Origin: Sordaria brevicollis
Lineage: Eukaryota; Ascomycota; Sordariomycetes; Sordariales; Sordariaceae
DNA length: 64,000 nucleotides
NCBI GenBank assembly: GCA_033439795.1
Contig: JAUTDP010000001.1
Span: 2,046,001 to 2,110,000, forward strand
Reading direction: 5' to 3'
Positions 34,708-48,185 of this stretch are shown here, in pieces. A program made the position numbers and the translations under genes. How positions within the stretch are numbered: the stretch's first letter is position 1; every line of letters starts with the position of its first letter. A model generated the notes under the pieces. The model saw nothing but the letters and a program-made list of their open reading frames with translations. It was not told the origin of the DNA and made no database searches.

Positions 34708-35695
34708 CGCGGTGGAGTGTCGCTGGGAGGATTACGATCGTGGATGGATGCGCGTTGATGGTGGTGTGATGTTGTCGAGGGAGATTTGTGTTGTTTTTGT
34801 TGACGACCCGACCGGCGAATGTTTGCGGATGAGGATTTGGCTGCGTGCCTGCCTGACTGCTCCGTGCACACCTCATGGCGGCGAGGTGAATGTGAATGGT
34901 ACTCGAGGCGCCGAGTCCAGGTTTAGCGGGGGAGAAGATGGGATGGAAACTGTGGGAGAATTTCCACCCGCTTCCACCCCGAGGACGGGCAGATAAAAAA
35001 TGGATGCCATGGTGATCCGAAGTCCGGATGAGGAGAACCTGAGCAGTGCTTTCCGAGGGCTTCAGGATTGGAAGTATTGGATGAGCATGGAGTCCGTTCG
35101 TCCACGAGTATTGCAAGGTGATAGCTGCTGCGAGGACCAAGAATGTCTCAATCTCAAGCTCATCGCAACATTCTGGTCGTCGTCGCCAGATTCTAACGAT
35201 AATACTTTTCCCATCCGAAAGTGTGAGGACCAATATATGGCCGTAAATTGCTAGGGTATGCTACTCAAAGCAACGATCTATACGCGGTCTCATCTGTGGA
35301 CAAACCGTGGTCATCAGTGATATGACAACAAAATATCTCACAAGTTTGAGGCCGCATCACAAAGGACATTGCAAGCAAAGAACCCTTTGGTCGATACAAG
35401 GATATCACATCTGGTAACTCTGTAAACGCCATCAACACACTCAACGCCGTTTGCACAGCTGAAAGGAAACAGAAACATAAATGTACAATACCCTAGGTCC
35501 CTTTGTTGACGCTGGTGATAGATCGTTTCTGCGCCCTGCCGGACACAGTTCTCTTCAACGCTAACCTACCTTCTCAGGACATATATATAACAACGCCATC
35601 ACCTCATTCCATCATCTATCCAAGCCTGCAACCGTTCGTTCCTCATAGCCGAACAACAATCTCACCACCCTCAAGAACCTCAACACCACAAGGGC
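34708..35695. other. Intergenic region between divergent genes
   Basis: About 1 kb separating the divergent starts of the 1,085-residue gene and the small membrane-protein gene; it should hold both promoters. A TATATATAA word lies at 35581-35589, about 110 bp before the right-hand ATG. No other gene seen. Confidence 0.45.
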
Positions 35696-36142
35696 ATGTC
35701 CCAACCCAACACAAGCCCTCGAAACCAAAAACCCTACCACAACCTCTGGTTATACACCACCCCCCTCCCTCGTAAACCCTGGGAAAAAGACTACACTCAA
35801 GAAATGGATACCTTTCGCCCCCAACCTGCTCACCTCAGAAACCAACCCCCCCGACCAACCACCTGGCGCCAAATCCTAAAAGAACTCCTCATCATCTTAC
35901 CCCTGCAGTTACTAGCCGGGTGGATCATCCTGGGTATCATGCTGGGAGTGGCGATTTATACACTTGGCTGTGAGCTATTATTACCCTTTACCCCATTTCG
36001 TTGTTTTCTACTGGGTTCGTTGGGAGTGCCGTTGTGGTACTTGTGCGAGTGGAGGAAGAGGGTTTTGGTGGAAAGGAAGTTGGAGGAGGATAGACGGAGG
36101 GTGTTGGAATGGGAGAGGGGAAGGAGGAGGAGGAGGAGATAG
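35696..36142 (+). CDS. Small two-span membrane protein, hypothetical
   Basis: 148 residues from ATG 35696 (MSQPNTSPRNQKPYHN). Two hydrophobic segments, about 63-90 (LLIILPLQLLAGWIILGIML and on) and 96-118 (PFTPFRCFLLGSLGVPLWYL), suggest a hairpin in the membrane. It is followed by a very basic, charged tail ending in six arginines. An alternative start is Met37. No family recognised. A G19 run begins 10 bp after the stop codon. Support is the frame, the membrane pattern and a TATA-like upstream word; it could still be chance. Confidence 0.5.
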   Translation: MSQPNTSPRNQKPYHNLWLYTTPLPRKPWEKDYTQEMDTFRPQPAHLRNQPPRPTTWRQILKELLIILPLQLLAGWIILGIMLGVAIYTLGCELLLPFTPFRCFLLGSLGVPLWYLCEWRKRVLVERKLEEDRRRVLEWERGRRRRRR

Positions 36143-37018
36143 ATGGAAAAAGGGGGGGGGGGGGGGGGGGAGGTTGGGAATGAAGAAGAAAGGAAGGAAA
36201 GACGGAACAGGTTGAAGATTGGGGAGGGATATAGGTAGGGAGGGGGGGTGAGTGAGTGAGTGAGTGAGAAACAGAGGGTGGATTGCGAGAAAAGATGGAG
36301 ACAGACGGGAGTTGAGAAAATGGATGAATGAATGCTGACTATGGTTTCTATGGACATATAGTGCTCGTCATGGCTGGCAAGTATGGCAAGTGTAGGTTGA
36401 GTTATTCGGAGTGGTATTGTTCTAGGGAGTTGGCGGCGTTTTGGGATAAGTGAACAACACCAAGGAGAGAGGGCTCGGAATGGCAATCAAGAGTATCCTG
36501 TTGGATAAGGCCCTTCAGGTTCTGACTAGCTAGCTGGCATTGGGCAATGGAAGGGCCTCTTGTCTTGTGGAGAGACGAGAAAGAGAGGAAGACCGACTGT
36601 TGGATGGGTCGGATGGGTTCGACGATAGAATGAGACTGGATAATAGAAGTTGGAGAATGGAGTCCGCGAACTGTTAGATTGAAGATAGGATTCGGGGGTC
36701 TGTTAACTTTGGGAATCCGATAGTGGCTGCATTGCGTTTGGGGATCAAGTGATGTTGACGATGAAGCAAGCCGGCATGAGGCCGGCACGTAGCACAGTGC
36801 CTGCTAACTAATGATGTTAAAGCTTCCTTGTGATTCGAGATCTTTGTGATCTTCCAGGGCGAGGAGCTGACCACAGCTGAGAAGCCGGTGTGCGAGTGCG
36901 AGTGTGGTTCAAAGTTGTGGTCGTCGTTGGATGGAGTGATGAGAATGTACATGAAGCAGGTGGGTTGTGTAACGGGATTACAGGTATTAATGGAGATCAA
37001 ATGCGAGACTGCACTTTC
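36143..37018. other. Intergenic region ending at the LINE insertion site
   Basis: Normal-composition DNA of about 880 bp between the small membrane-protein gene and the left target-site duplication of the LINE. It starts with a G-rich stretch (36152-36170) and a GAGT microsatellite near 36246-36268. No gene seen. Confidence 0.45.
36152..36170. repeat. Homopolymer G19 tract
   Basis: Nineteen consecutive G bases just downstream of the stop codon of the small membrane-protein gene. Such a tract can form G-quadruplex structures, and its length is uncertain in most sequencing methods. Confidence 0.85.
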
Positions 37019-37034
37019 CCCGACTGGGCAGCAT
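37019..37034. repeat. Left target-site duplication of the LINE (16 bp)
   Basis: CCCGACTGGGCAGCAT is repeated exactly at 49349-49364, and the two copies bracket the LINE-plus-gypsy composite. A long duplication next to an A-rich 3' tail is the product of target-primed reverse transcription. Confidence 0.92.
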
Positions 37035-37035
37035 C

Positions 37036-37740
37036 CTTGAGGAGGTTATGGGCCAGACCGGTACCCGGGCCGTCCACGCCCGCGTCTCCCCCAACTTCGT
37101 GGCCGAGAGAGATCTATACGCTACGTAGCTCATTGCCTTCGACACCCCACAGAAACCCTTCCGACTTTTCGATACGAGCGGAGAATCTAAGCTTCTTAAT
37201 AAGATTCGACAACTCCCCTAGTGCCCGCTCTATTTCGACTAGCACGGCCGCCGCGCGTACCTAAGGGCGAGAATGTACGGAAATTATAATAACGCTAAGT
37301 GCCACAGTACGGTTAAAGGAAGGGAAGAATGCGTAGCTTTTTATAAAAAGCCTTCGCAATACGTCAATTACTACGGCCCCTATCCCTCTTTCTATAAAAA
37401 TTACCGGGTAAAGCCGGTTAAATAGAACGGTAAATTTATCTATTTATCTAAATACATCCGCGGAGAAATTCGTTAAGCCAGTTAAAAGAGATATAAAGCC
37501 GTAAATAATATCCTTCAACCCTAATATAAAACCTCTAGCCTAGATATTACTCCTTTAGGCCCCGAAAATTCGGATACTACGTCCCGCTCGATATTATAAC
37601 TTAACGAAAATAATATACGGATAATCGAAACCTAATTATTAGAATATTCGTCCTCGGATAATATCTACCGTTCTAAATATCGCCGGAAGCCTACGGAAAA
37701 GGCTTTTTAGCGTTCTTAATAAATATATTAGCGTTTTCTA
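37036..37740 (+). pseudogene. LINE ORF1 C-terminal part with zinc knuckles (RIP-inactivated)
   Basis: From the first codon inside the element the frame (positions equal to 37036 modulo 3) reads coherent protein such as AVHARVSPNFVAERDLYAT, then LIAFDTPQKPFRLFDTSGES. It continues into degraded cysteine/histidine clusters at about 37210-37420, where many Cys and His codons have become Tyr (for example YVNYYGPYPSFYKNY). That pattern matches the zinc-knuckle end of a LINE ORF1 nucleic-acid-binding protein. Stops are nearly all TAG or TAA at positions explainable by C-to-T changes in Gln or Trp codons. The N-terminal half is absent because of the 5' truncation. Confidence 0.8.
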
Positions 37741-40700
37741 CTATATTTAAAATACTTAAATTTCGAATTTTTTAAATAAACGTAGCGAAATATTTAAATA
37801 TATACGTTATTACCCTCTATATTACGTTTATAAAGGGCGCTAACGTTATTATAATTTAAGAATTTAGAATTTAAATAATAAAGGAGGGAGGTACGCCCCG
37901 TACGTATTCTTTCGGCCTTTATACTTTATATTTACCGGTCCATTCGTAGTCGGATAAATACGGTATATAATTATACGTTCTTATTTACGTAAAAAAAAGA
38001 TTAATTATAATTATTTTTAACCCGTTAAAAGAAATAAACCAGGATATTCTTTAAATTACTATCCGGGGAATTATTTTCGTTAATATTTATTAGGAATCCG
38101 GTAATAGGTCCGTTTTTAATATATTAGAGGTTTAGGATATACTTTTTTAAATTTTTATCGCCGGAGATTTTAATATTAAATATTATTTTTAATAGCCCGG
38201 ATTATAATTAATAAAGGGTAATATTACCCTTATCGACCTTATTATTAATAAGAACTTCGATTTTGCTAACCCGGTAAGGATTTTTATTTACAACTTTAGA
38301 AATACCTTCGATTTTATTTTTACGAACGTTTCTTTTATTTCTTATAAAATCGCCGATAATTTATAAATTACTTCGGATTACTTTCCGTTCGTCTCCAATA
38401 TCCCTATCGGCTAATTTCTAACCTTATATAAATATTTAAACCTTAAGGATAACCCGGAATTAATTAAATAATATATTAGTATTATTTCTTTTTTTATTAA
38501 TTTTATTCGCCTTATAGTAAATTCGGAAAAAAACTTCGAAAATTTGGCGGAGGATTTTATTAATACCCTTTAAAAGGCCCTTAAAATTATATATAAATTT
38601 ACCCGATCGGATTATAATGTAAAATAGTAGAATAAGGATATATAAGTAATTACGAAGGCTTTTTATAATTACCGGTATAATAACCCTAATTTAAATTTAA
38701 AAAGGGTTAAGGTTTTAAAGTAGGAATTTAAAAGGGTAATTTATTAAATTAAAAAGGATTTTTAGGGCGATATTATCGGTAATACGAAAATAAATAAGGA
38801 CGTTTTTCGTATTATTAATTAGTATAAACCTAAGGAATAATTAGACCCTCCCCTGTTTAAATATAAAGGGCGTTTATACGTTAAACCGGAGGAAAGGGTT
38901 AAATTACTTTATTATATACTCTTCGAACGAAATTCGGAAGTTAATAATATCGAAGATTTATAAATCCCGATTATCCTTTACCGTTATTTATTTTAATCTC
39001 CTAAAATATATATTAATAAAGTATATAAATATTTTTATAACGTTAATAATACTTCCTTTAATATAAATAATATTATTATCTATATATTTAAAGCCGTTTA
39101 AGAGTTTTTATCCCGGCCGGTATAATTTTTATACGAGGGATATATAAAGATCGGATATTATTTACGGATCTTTCGAAAAGCGGAAGTAATAATAATTCTA
39201 AAATTAAATAAAAATCCGGTTACTATTAAAGGGTAGCGCTTAATTTCCTTCCTTTTATATTTCGGTAAAGGATTAGAAAGGTTAATAGTACGGCGGTTTA
39301 TATAAATAACTATTAAATATAGGGTCCTTTACTTTTAATAAATTAAAGCCCTACCGAAGCGGTTATTAAACGATATTATTACGGCCCTTTTATATAATAT
39401 CGAATCTCTTTTAAATAGAAATTTAATAATTACCCTCATTATAATTAACGTAAAGGGCGCTTTCAATATAGTATTACGTAACCGTTTAATTCTTCGGATA
39501 TAAGAATAAAATTAGGCTTACCGCGCAATATATTAAATAGTTTCTTTCTCAATTAATAGGGAAATATACGTACGTTTATTAAATATTTTAACCGAAATAG
39601 AAGCGGTCTAATATAATTTCCTTTAAAGGTTTTTTATTTCCCCGATTTTATATTTCTTATATATTAAGCCCGTTTACTATTTAAAAAACGAAATATATAA
39701 ATATAATTACGTAAATAATTATATTATTCTTATTTTTAGTAATATTTTTAAGGAGTTTTTAATAAAAGTATAACGGGAATTAGATTTTATAATTGAGTAG
39801 GGGGTAAATAACGTAATCGAATTCTCGTTTAATAAAATAAAAATTTAATATTTTTATAAGAAACGGGTTTAGCCGAACTTCTTTACAATCCGGTATAATA
39901 ACTTATTCGTATCTATATAATTTATAATACGTTAATTAAGCGTTTAATTATATAGTAAATTAAATTTTAAATATTATATTAAAAAGAAGGTTTCTTCGGT
40001 TAAAATAATGGTTATATATATCCGTTCCTTTAATAGGGTTTATACCGGCGCCTTTCTAAATTTAATAATTAAAGTAATAAAAGCGGTAGTAATCCTTAAG
40101 GTATTCTTTAACGCCGAATTATAATAGCCGGGATAAATAAAATAAGGCTTAATATAAAAAAACGGAGTTTTCCCGCTTATTTAAAGCGGGCTTCGTAATT
40201 AATTGGATAAAATCTAGGTAATATTTAATATTACGGTACGCATTAGCTTTTTAATTTAGCATACTACGCGTTTAATTGCGCTTTAGCGTAAAGTTAATTT
40301 ACTTCCGGTTAATTAGCTATTCGATATTATCTGCCTTCGATATTCGGTCTACTTCCTTATTTTAGACGATATTTACCCGTTCTCTACGAGGTTAATATAA
40401 TAACTTCGGATTTCCCCCTAAAGCCTCCCCTACCGCCTAACCGTTTTCGAATTGGCGGTAATATTCGCTACCCCCTTCCTTCGGCTATTCCTATAGCCGC
40501 CGGTCTATAATAAGAGGATATATTTAAATTCCGCGTACTATTCGAAGAGGTAGGCTACTAAGGATTTTAATAAATAGTTAAAATGGTTAGGCCTTTCTAA
40601 TATCGTGGTTTATACGGATAGATTAATAATCGGGAAATAAATCGCCCTTCGGGAGTATAAAGAGGATAACGACGAGCCTAATAACGAGTGCGTAGGCTTC

Positions 40701-40787
40701 GGATATATAATTTTCTAGGGACGGGAGGAGCTGGGCCGCGGGTGCAGATAATTTATATAAGCGGAGGTCTTCGACGTAGAAGCGGAG
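37741..40787 (+). pseudogene. LINE ORF2 (endonuclease, reverse transcriptase, RNase H N-part), RIP-inactivated
   Basis: All landmarks fall in one frame (modulo 3 = 0). The endonuclease start reads RIF-INVA, then KGANVIIIQEFRI at about 37833. The endonuclease AGDFNIKYYF begins at 38160. The reverse transcriptase reads ISPILYFLYIKPVYYL near 39640, and YNYVNNYIIL at 39702 is the RIP-changed form of the Y-A-D-D catalytic box. RNase H starts VVYTD near 40605 and GFGYIIF follows. Both catalytic Asp codons of the reverse-transcriptase box have become Asn, so the enzyme is dead even apart from the stops. The frame is cut at 40787 by the gypsy insertion and resumes at 48186. Confidence 0.88.
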
Positions 40788-41082
40788 TATTACGGGTAAA
40801 CACGACTAAGGTAGGTAGAATAAAATATATAATATTATACGAGGAAGGAAAAGAGGAAAGGGAGTGAAGCTGTACGCGGGTAGCTGCCTTTATAAGGGTA
40901 CGGCGTATAGACTATGCGCGCGTAGGGCGCGCGTAGTTATATAACCGGGACTACGACTGTATTGCTATACGACCGCGGCGGCGGGCTAACCGAATAAGGT
41001 TATAATTATTTCAATAATAATTATAACCTTAGTACAAATATATAATTAAATTACGTATAATTATTAAATTAAGTTTATAATA
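40788..41082 (-). repeat. 3' LTR of the gypsy element (left copy)
   Basis: 295 bp, aligning end to end with 47891-48185; differences are almost all transitions of the RIP type. It keeps GC-rich islands (GCGCGCGTAG, CGACCGCGGCGGCGGGC) and a perfect 15-bp palindrome pair at 40996-41010/41016-41030. Confidence 0.93.
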
Positions 41083-44000
41083 TTACCTTTAATTAAAAAA
41101 AGCCGTATAATTAACTATTATTATATAAAATAATAAAAATCCCTATTAAACGTATCGCTATACTTCGAAAAATTTCTATAGCCGTAACGGTCCTTAACCG
41201 TAGCAATTTCCTCTTTACTTCCTTTTATTCTTCGGCCGGAATTTCTATATTCTCCGCCGGCGAATCTCCCTCCTCCGACGGTATTTCTAATTCCTCCGAC
41301 GGTATTTCTAATTCTTTTAACCTTTATACTTCCTCTTTAAGCCTCTTCTTTTTGGCCTTAACCTAATTTAATAGTATTAGGGCGTTAGAATATTTTTCGT
41401 AGAACTCTTTAACCTTCTTTAAGCATATCGCTACGTTAATACGCGGCTATTAATTAAACCTATAAAGGGGAGCCTAAATAACGTAATATATTTAATAACC
41501 CCTCTCTTTTTTATATTTATTAATTTCTACGAAATCCTATTCGAAAAAATCCTCGCCGTTATCCATTTAGCGTATAATCCTCCCTATATTAGCGCGGATA
41601 TCCTACTACTATTATATTTAGCCTAATAACCCCGCTAATAATTAAAACTTTACTTTATTTATATTAAAAGTCCGTTTATATTTTATATTAATTAATAATT
41701 TAAAAATAATGGAATAGATATTAATTTTAACGATTAGGAAAGGGCCTTCGAAAAGTGGAATAAATTTAGCGTATAAACGACTAATTTCGAAATTTTAAAT
41801 ATCGAAGAGGATTATATCGCCTAATTTATAAACCGGGGCGTTTAACCTTTTAATATTAACGTTATTTTTATAATATTATTATATTTATTTTACTTTAATT
41901 ATTATAAAATCGAAGATAATTTTAAACCGTTCTACTATTTTATAAATTTTAAAAAATTCGGCCTCCTAAACCTTCGATAATTTAAGAGGGTAAAGGGTAG
42001 CCGGTTTAATACCTATATGCGGATTAAAATTATAATTAATAAAGAAGGGGGATATTTCCGTAATTTTAAAAACGGTATTATTTCCTATAAATTTTATAAT
42101 TAATAATTAATCGATTTAATCGTTTTAAACCTAATTAATATAAATCTTTAAATAACGTTCTATTTCGGTATTAATACGCTCGGTTTAATTATTAGTAAAT
42201 AAATGGAAAGTAAATAAAGGTTTTAAATTCACCTCTAATTTTAAAAATAAAGTCTTTTAAAATATTAAAATAAATTATATACCGTAATCGGAGATAATAA
42301 TATTAAATACGCCGTAAAGGCTATAAATTCTATTAATAAAACGCTCCGCCAATTCTTCCGCTATTAAAATCTTATAAAAGATAAAATAATATATCTTTAT
42401 TAATTAATTAATAATTACCGTAATATATTTAAATTCCTATCCCTTTTGAAAATAGAGCGTTAATAGGGTAATATAATTAACGGAAATATCCTTCTATAGC
42501 GCGAAAAGAACGGTTAATAATTTTAATAAACTATAAAGGGAATATTATAAGGGTTTTATCTTTACGCACTAAAAGTATATTTTATAATATATTTTAACGG
42601 ATTAATATATTTTTAATTAAAAATAAAATTATAATAATAAGTAGAAGGTCTTTTCTCTATTTAAATACCCTATTAATAGCGAATCGTAAATACGTCGAAA
42701 GAATTATAAATAAAGAGCGGAATCGTTAAAGTTTATAATAATAATATTTTTAAAATAGGTACGTCTTTAAATAGCGCGGTATTCTACGAATAAAGTTTTT
42801 ACCATTTATTTACGCACCTCCTTTAACTATACGCGACGGTTAGGGTCCGATAAATAAATTAAAACGTCTTATAAAAAGGTAGATTTCTTATAAAATTCCG
42901 TTATTAAATTATTTATTAATTTTTCGTTTAAAATATTTAATTCGTATAAATATTTAATTTTTATTAATTTTTCTAATTCTATTTCTTTTAAAGCCTTATA
43001 CCTATAACCGACGAAATTTCCTACGTTCGGTTTATCCTCCGGCTTTAAAATAAAAACGCTATTAATAAAGAGGTTTTTATTTAATAGGACTTTATTACGT
43101 ATTAGTAACCGCTTATTATTTATATTCTTAAAAATATTTTTTAATTTATAGTTAAGGGCGTCGAGGCAAATTTAAGAGGAACCTAATCGGTATTTAATTA
43201 TAAAATTAAAACGAAATAAAAATTAGGATTACTTTATATAGCGGGGTATTAATTACTTATTCGTTATAAATATCTTTAAATTTTAATAATTTATAAAGAT
43301 TTTAAACGGTTATTATATTCTTTTAAATTCCAATTTCTACTCCTCTAATAGTTTAATAATAATTAATAATTTTTTATTATAAATATTATAATTATATTCA
43401 ACGGCGGAATATCTTTAATTAAAATAGGTAACCGGTTATAAAATATTATTATTATCGTATTATAATAAAATTCCTCTATAAATTTAATTTAAAGCGTCCG
43501 TTTCTATAATAATTAATTTAAATTAATTGTAAATACGTAAAATTAATCTACTCGTAAAAGCTTTCTTTAATATTTTAAAAGAGTTTTAATACCGCTTTAT
43601 TTATTTTTAATTTATAAATACTATCTTCTTAATTAATTCGTAAAGTAGTTCTACTATAATTGAGAAATATTTTATAAAACGTTAGTAGAAGTTAATAAAA
43701 TTTAAAAAGTATTATAATAAACGTTTAAAATCGGAAATTTATTATAATATAATAGTAACGACCTTTTTAAGATCTATTTCGATATTACTGGGCGTAATAA
43801 TTAAACTTAGATATTTCGTACGTATTATATAAAATTCGTATTTATCGATATTAATTTACAATCTTACTTTAATTATTCGTTCCAAAATTTTATTAATATA
43901 TTATTCGTATTCTTCTTCGTTATTAAAATAAATTAGGATATCGTTAAAATACGCAATTACGTAGACGTCGAGGATATTATATAAAATATCGTTAATATAA

Positions 44001-47000
44001 TTCTAAAACGTATTTAACGCGCTTTAAAGGCTAAATAGATAAATTAAAAATTCGAATAAACCGAAACGAATAATAAACGTAATTAATTATTCGTAACCCT
44101 TTTTAACCCGTATTTAATTAAATATAGTAATAATATTTAATTTAATAAAAATCTTTATTTTATAAATTAAATTTAAAGTTTTTTTAATTAGTAAGAATGG
44201 GTAACGGAACTTTAGGGTAATATTATTAATACTTTTATAATTTACGTAAATTCGGACTCCGCCGCTTAATTTTTTAATTAAAAGGATAAGGGTAATTGTA
44301 ATTAATTATAAAAAGCGGATAAAATTTTTACGAAGATTATTATTAATTTATTATTTAATAACCGAAATTTCGATAAGGGACGTCGGGCGAGTGTAAGCGT
44401 TAAGCGGCTTAGCGCCTAGTAATAATTTAATTTTATAATTATAAATATAATAAAGTAGGACCTCTTCTATTAATTAAAATAGGAAAGCTAAAATATTTTT
44501 AGAATACTATTCGGGGATTTTAATTATAATTTCCTCCTTTAATAATATTAGCCGTCGATTTTTTTTAAAAAATTTCTTCGTATTTTCTTCTATAATTTTA
44601 TTAAGGCTAATTTATTTAACGATTTTAATTACCGTAATTTAATAAATAATCTCTTTATATATAAGAATATCCTAATTAAAATTACCTATTAAATTTAATA
44701 ATTTTATTAAAATTGCGGCTTTAATATTATCTTTAGAGCCGTTACCCGCTATAATTTTAATAAAATTATAAAGGTTTTTTAATAACGTATTTTTATATTT
44801 TTTACCCTCTTTATTTTAAATATTATTAATAATCTTTTCGATTAAAGTAATTTCGCTAAATTCGTAAATAGCGGTTAGGTATTCGAATTCCGTATATATT
44901 GTAATTATAAGTTATAAATTATCCTTTTCGTATAAGAAATTAAATATAACGGTATTAAATTTTTTAATATCCTTTAAATCTAACGGGTTATTTACTATTT
45001 TAAATAAACGGGGACTATATTCGTAATACGTACTAGCTAATATACGCCGATTATTTAATTTAATATAGGGTTCGTAAATTATAAGGCTTTTAATTTTAAT
45101 AAAGAAAGCGGCTATTTTTAAAATACTTTAAACCTTAATACTAGTTTAATTAGTAATTAAAACCTTAAGCAGGGTAATATTATAATGAATGGGAAGTTAA
45201 AAAGGTTTAAGAATAGGTAAATCGTGAATAAGAGCGGGGTTAATCTAAGGAGCGGGCTTTTTTTAGGGAGTAGGTTTATTTTAAGGAATAGGCTTTTTCG
45301 TTTAGGGAACGGATTTCGTTTTAAAAGTAGCCGAAGGTATATTTATTAGGGCTAGTTTTTATATCGCGGTTAGGGAAATAATTTTAGGAGCCGGCGTGTT
45401 CTTTTTAAAAGGGGTCGTTATTAAAATAAATTTAAGTAAAATTTTAATAACGGCGACCGTAACGTTATTGGAAATAGCGCGTAATATTATAATTAATTCG
45501 TTAAATAAATCTACGGTAAAGTAACGATTATAGTAATATTTAAACTATATATTATATACGTCGTAATTAATTTCGGGTTTATAAAATTATATTTATAAGA
45601 AATTTAAAATTACGGGGTATTTAGGGGAAATATTATATATTAAAAAGGTAACGACTTTATTATAAAATTTAATATGGAGCTTAGCCCTTACCCCTTTAAA
45701 AATAATACCTTTAATTATATTATTGGCCAAAATTAACTTCTTTAGGTATTAAAATTTAAAATATAGAAGGTTATTTTTTATTATAAAAAAATAATTAATA
45801 AAAGCGAACGCGGAATATTTATTATTAACGAAGGTAATATAATAATTTTTATACGAACCGGTTATTATATAAGAAGAAAAGAATATTAAATTTAGGGTTA
45901 TAAAATTATTTAAAAATTAAATCCGTATTTCCTTTAAACCTTTTAATTCCGAAGAATTTAAAACTTTATTTTTTTCAATTAGGAATTATAATAACCGCTA
46001 AAACCTTTATACGCGATTAAGTATAAAGGCTATTCGTTTTCCGGAACGTTATAATATTCCTTACTTTCGGTGGCCGGAATGGTAGGGGTAATAAGGGCGG
46101 TTAAAATAATATTAATAGCGTAAATTTTAATTTACTAACCTTAATTATATTTCTTCTTCTTTTTATTACCTTTACCCTTACTATCCTAATAACTTTTATC
46201 GCCGTAATTTATCGAATTAATATAATTACGGTTAATATAACCCTTTTAATTATAATAACGGTAAAAGCCCTTACGTATATATTAGTCGAAGATATCCTTA
46301 TAAATAAATATAGCTAAATCGACGGCGTTTAAATTTATTTTATTATTACCTTAATTAATAGGAATATTATCGGGATTAGTATAAAAGGCGGAATTAGAGT
46401 TAGCGGCGGGGGCGGTATTAATAGCGGATAGATTAAAGGCGTAGTTAACTATCTTCTAATAATAATTAATATTTTTGAAATTAGTAGTAATAATATAATA
46501 TAAATCGAATTAAACGTAGAAATTATTAACGGCCGGGGGATTATAATAGGTAAAATTATTGCGAAAACGTTTATTAATTTTATTATAAAGGTAATAAACC
46601 TTTATAGCGTCGTTATAACCGATTAAATTATAGAAATTGGTAAATTCTTATTTAAATTCGGTAAAGGGGCGGTTTTTTATATAATATTCCTCGAAACGGC
46701 GGTTAGTATCGTTAATTAAATTAATATTTTTAAAACGTTTAATTAAATAATTTATAAATTCCTTTCTAATTTTTTAACGCTAAATATCTTCGGGCTTATT
46801 ATTTTAAATAGTTTAAAACTCCTTACGGATATTAAATAGGATTTTTAGGCCTAAAAGTATAGCTATCTTAATAATTTTAATACCCTTATCGAAGTAGAGG
46901 AAGGTATTGACTTTTTATTAAAATTAAATATAAAAACGCTAAATAATAAAAATTTCGTAGCGGGTAGCGGCGTTATTAAACTCCTTTCCTATAAAAATAG

Positions 47001-47890
47001 GAGGATTATTAATAATTTAATAATAGCCGGATATAATATTAATATTAGTAATCTTATTTATAATATTCGTATTAAATTAAGTCGTAAATTTTAAAATAGT
47101 ATTATAAAGGGTATTATTACGTTTATTAGTAGTAAATTTATCGGCCTTAAAGGATTAATACTTAGTAATAAATTAATAATATTTAAAATTTACGTCGTTA
47201 AATGTATTTTAAACGTCGTTAATAATATAGCGGTTAATAAATATTTCTTCGCGGTAATCTTTAATAATAAATAGAATTTTAATATAGATATAGGCAATAA
47301 GTGCAATAATCGAGCGGAAAGCGGGGTATTTAATAATAATACTAATACCGGATAAATAATCTTCGGGGACCGCTTCTTTATCCTTATCCTCCTCGACGGC
47401 GGTAATAAAGTTATTAATACTTTAAAAAATAGGAAATTCGTATAGGGTAATAACGCAAACGTTAATATTATAAATAAATAAATTATTTACCGTAGGAGGT
47501 TTATTAATATTTAAAGAGCGAAAAGTCGTAAGGAATTCGTTATCGCTTCCTAAAAAATGCGTAGGATTATTATTACTACTTATATTAAATATTAACGAAC
47601 GGAGAAAAGGTCTATAATTTATAAAACGATTTTAAAAATAAAGAGAAAAAGAGATGCGGCATTTACCTTTATCCGTTAAATAAAAAGAAGGCTACCCTTA
47701 TTCTTTAAATAAAAGGACGTAATTCTAGTAAATAATTAATAGTCGAAATTATCGTAATAAAGGAGACTACTTTAATTATCGAAAAAAAAGAGAGAATATT
47801 AGGTTTAACGATTTACGAATAAGGTAATCCTAATACGTTTAAATAATCGAAAATTATATACTATAAATATAATAATAAAATATAATATAT
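41083..47890 (-). pseudogene. gag-pol of the gypsy element (RIP-inactivated)
   Basis: Internal region of the LTR element read on the minus strand: gag at roughly 47.6-46 kb with one CCHC knuckle whose Cys and His are now Tyr (spacing 2-4-4 kept), then pol with the reverse transcriptase core at 43.9-44.1 kb (LNTF-NYINDILYNILDVYV just upstream of the catalytic box). RNase H and integrase would lie in 43.8-41.5 kb by family order; I could not pick their catalytic residues with confidence. Every frame is broken by many TAA/TAG codons. Confidence 0.75.
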
Positions 47891-48185
47891 TATTACGGGT
47901 AAATACGATTAAAGTAAGTAAAATAGAATATATAATATTATATAAGGAAAGAAAAGAGGAAAGGGAGCGAAGCTATACGTAGGTAGCTGCCCTTATAAGG
48001 GTACGGCGTATAAACCATACGCGTATAGGGCGCGCGTAGTTATATAACCGGGACCGCAACCGTATTATTGTACGACCGCGGCGGCGGGCCAGCCGAATAA
48101 GGTTATAATTATCTCAATAATAATCACAACCTTAGCATAAGTACGTAACCAAGTTACGTGCAGTTATTAGGCTAAGCCTATAATA
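47891..48185 (-). repeat. 5' LTR of the gypsy element (right copy)
   Basis: Second 295-bp copy. It retains more CpA than the left LTR (for example AATCACAACCTT against AATTATAACCTT), so RIP hit the two LTRs unequally. Being 5' in the minus sense, it would have driven transcription. Confidence 0.93.

Larger units (their letters stand above)
40788..48185 (-). mobile_element. Ty3/gypsy LTR retrotransposon inserted in the LINE (RIP-mutated)
   Basis: 7,398 bp between two 295-bp direct repeats, flanked by the 5-bp duplication CGGAG (40783-40787 and 48186-48190). The ends read TATTAC...ATAATA, as expected when TG...CA ends suffer RIP. Coding sense is minus: a degraded gag zinc knuckle near 46200-46270, reverse transcriptase at 43907-43954 (AYFNDILIYFNNEEE, a RIP-changed Y-x-D-D box), and a charged tail with repeated EIPSEE words near 41220-41350 at the pol C-terminal end. 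The family call rests on the reverse transcriptase plus the five-base duplication; a chromodomain is possible but not shown. No frame remains open. Confidence 0.9.

Noticed and set aside
35956..36486. 176-codon minus frame over the small membrane-protein gene
   Set aside because: Antisense to a better-supported frame and includes the translated G19 run as poly-Pro.
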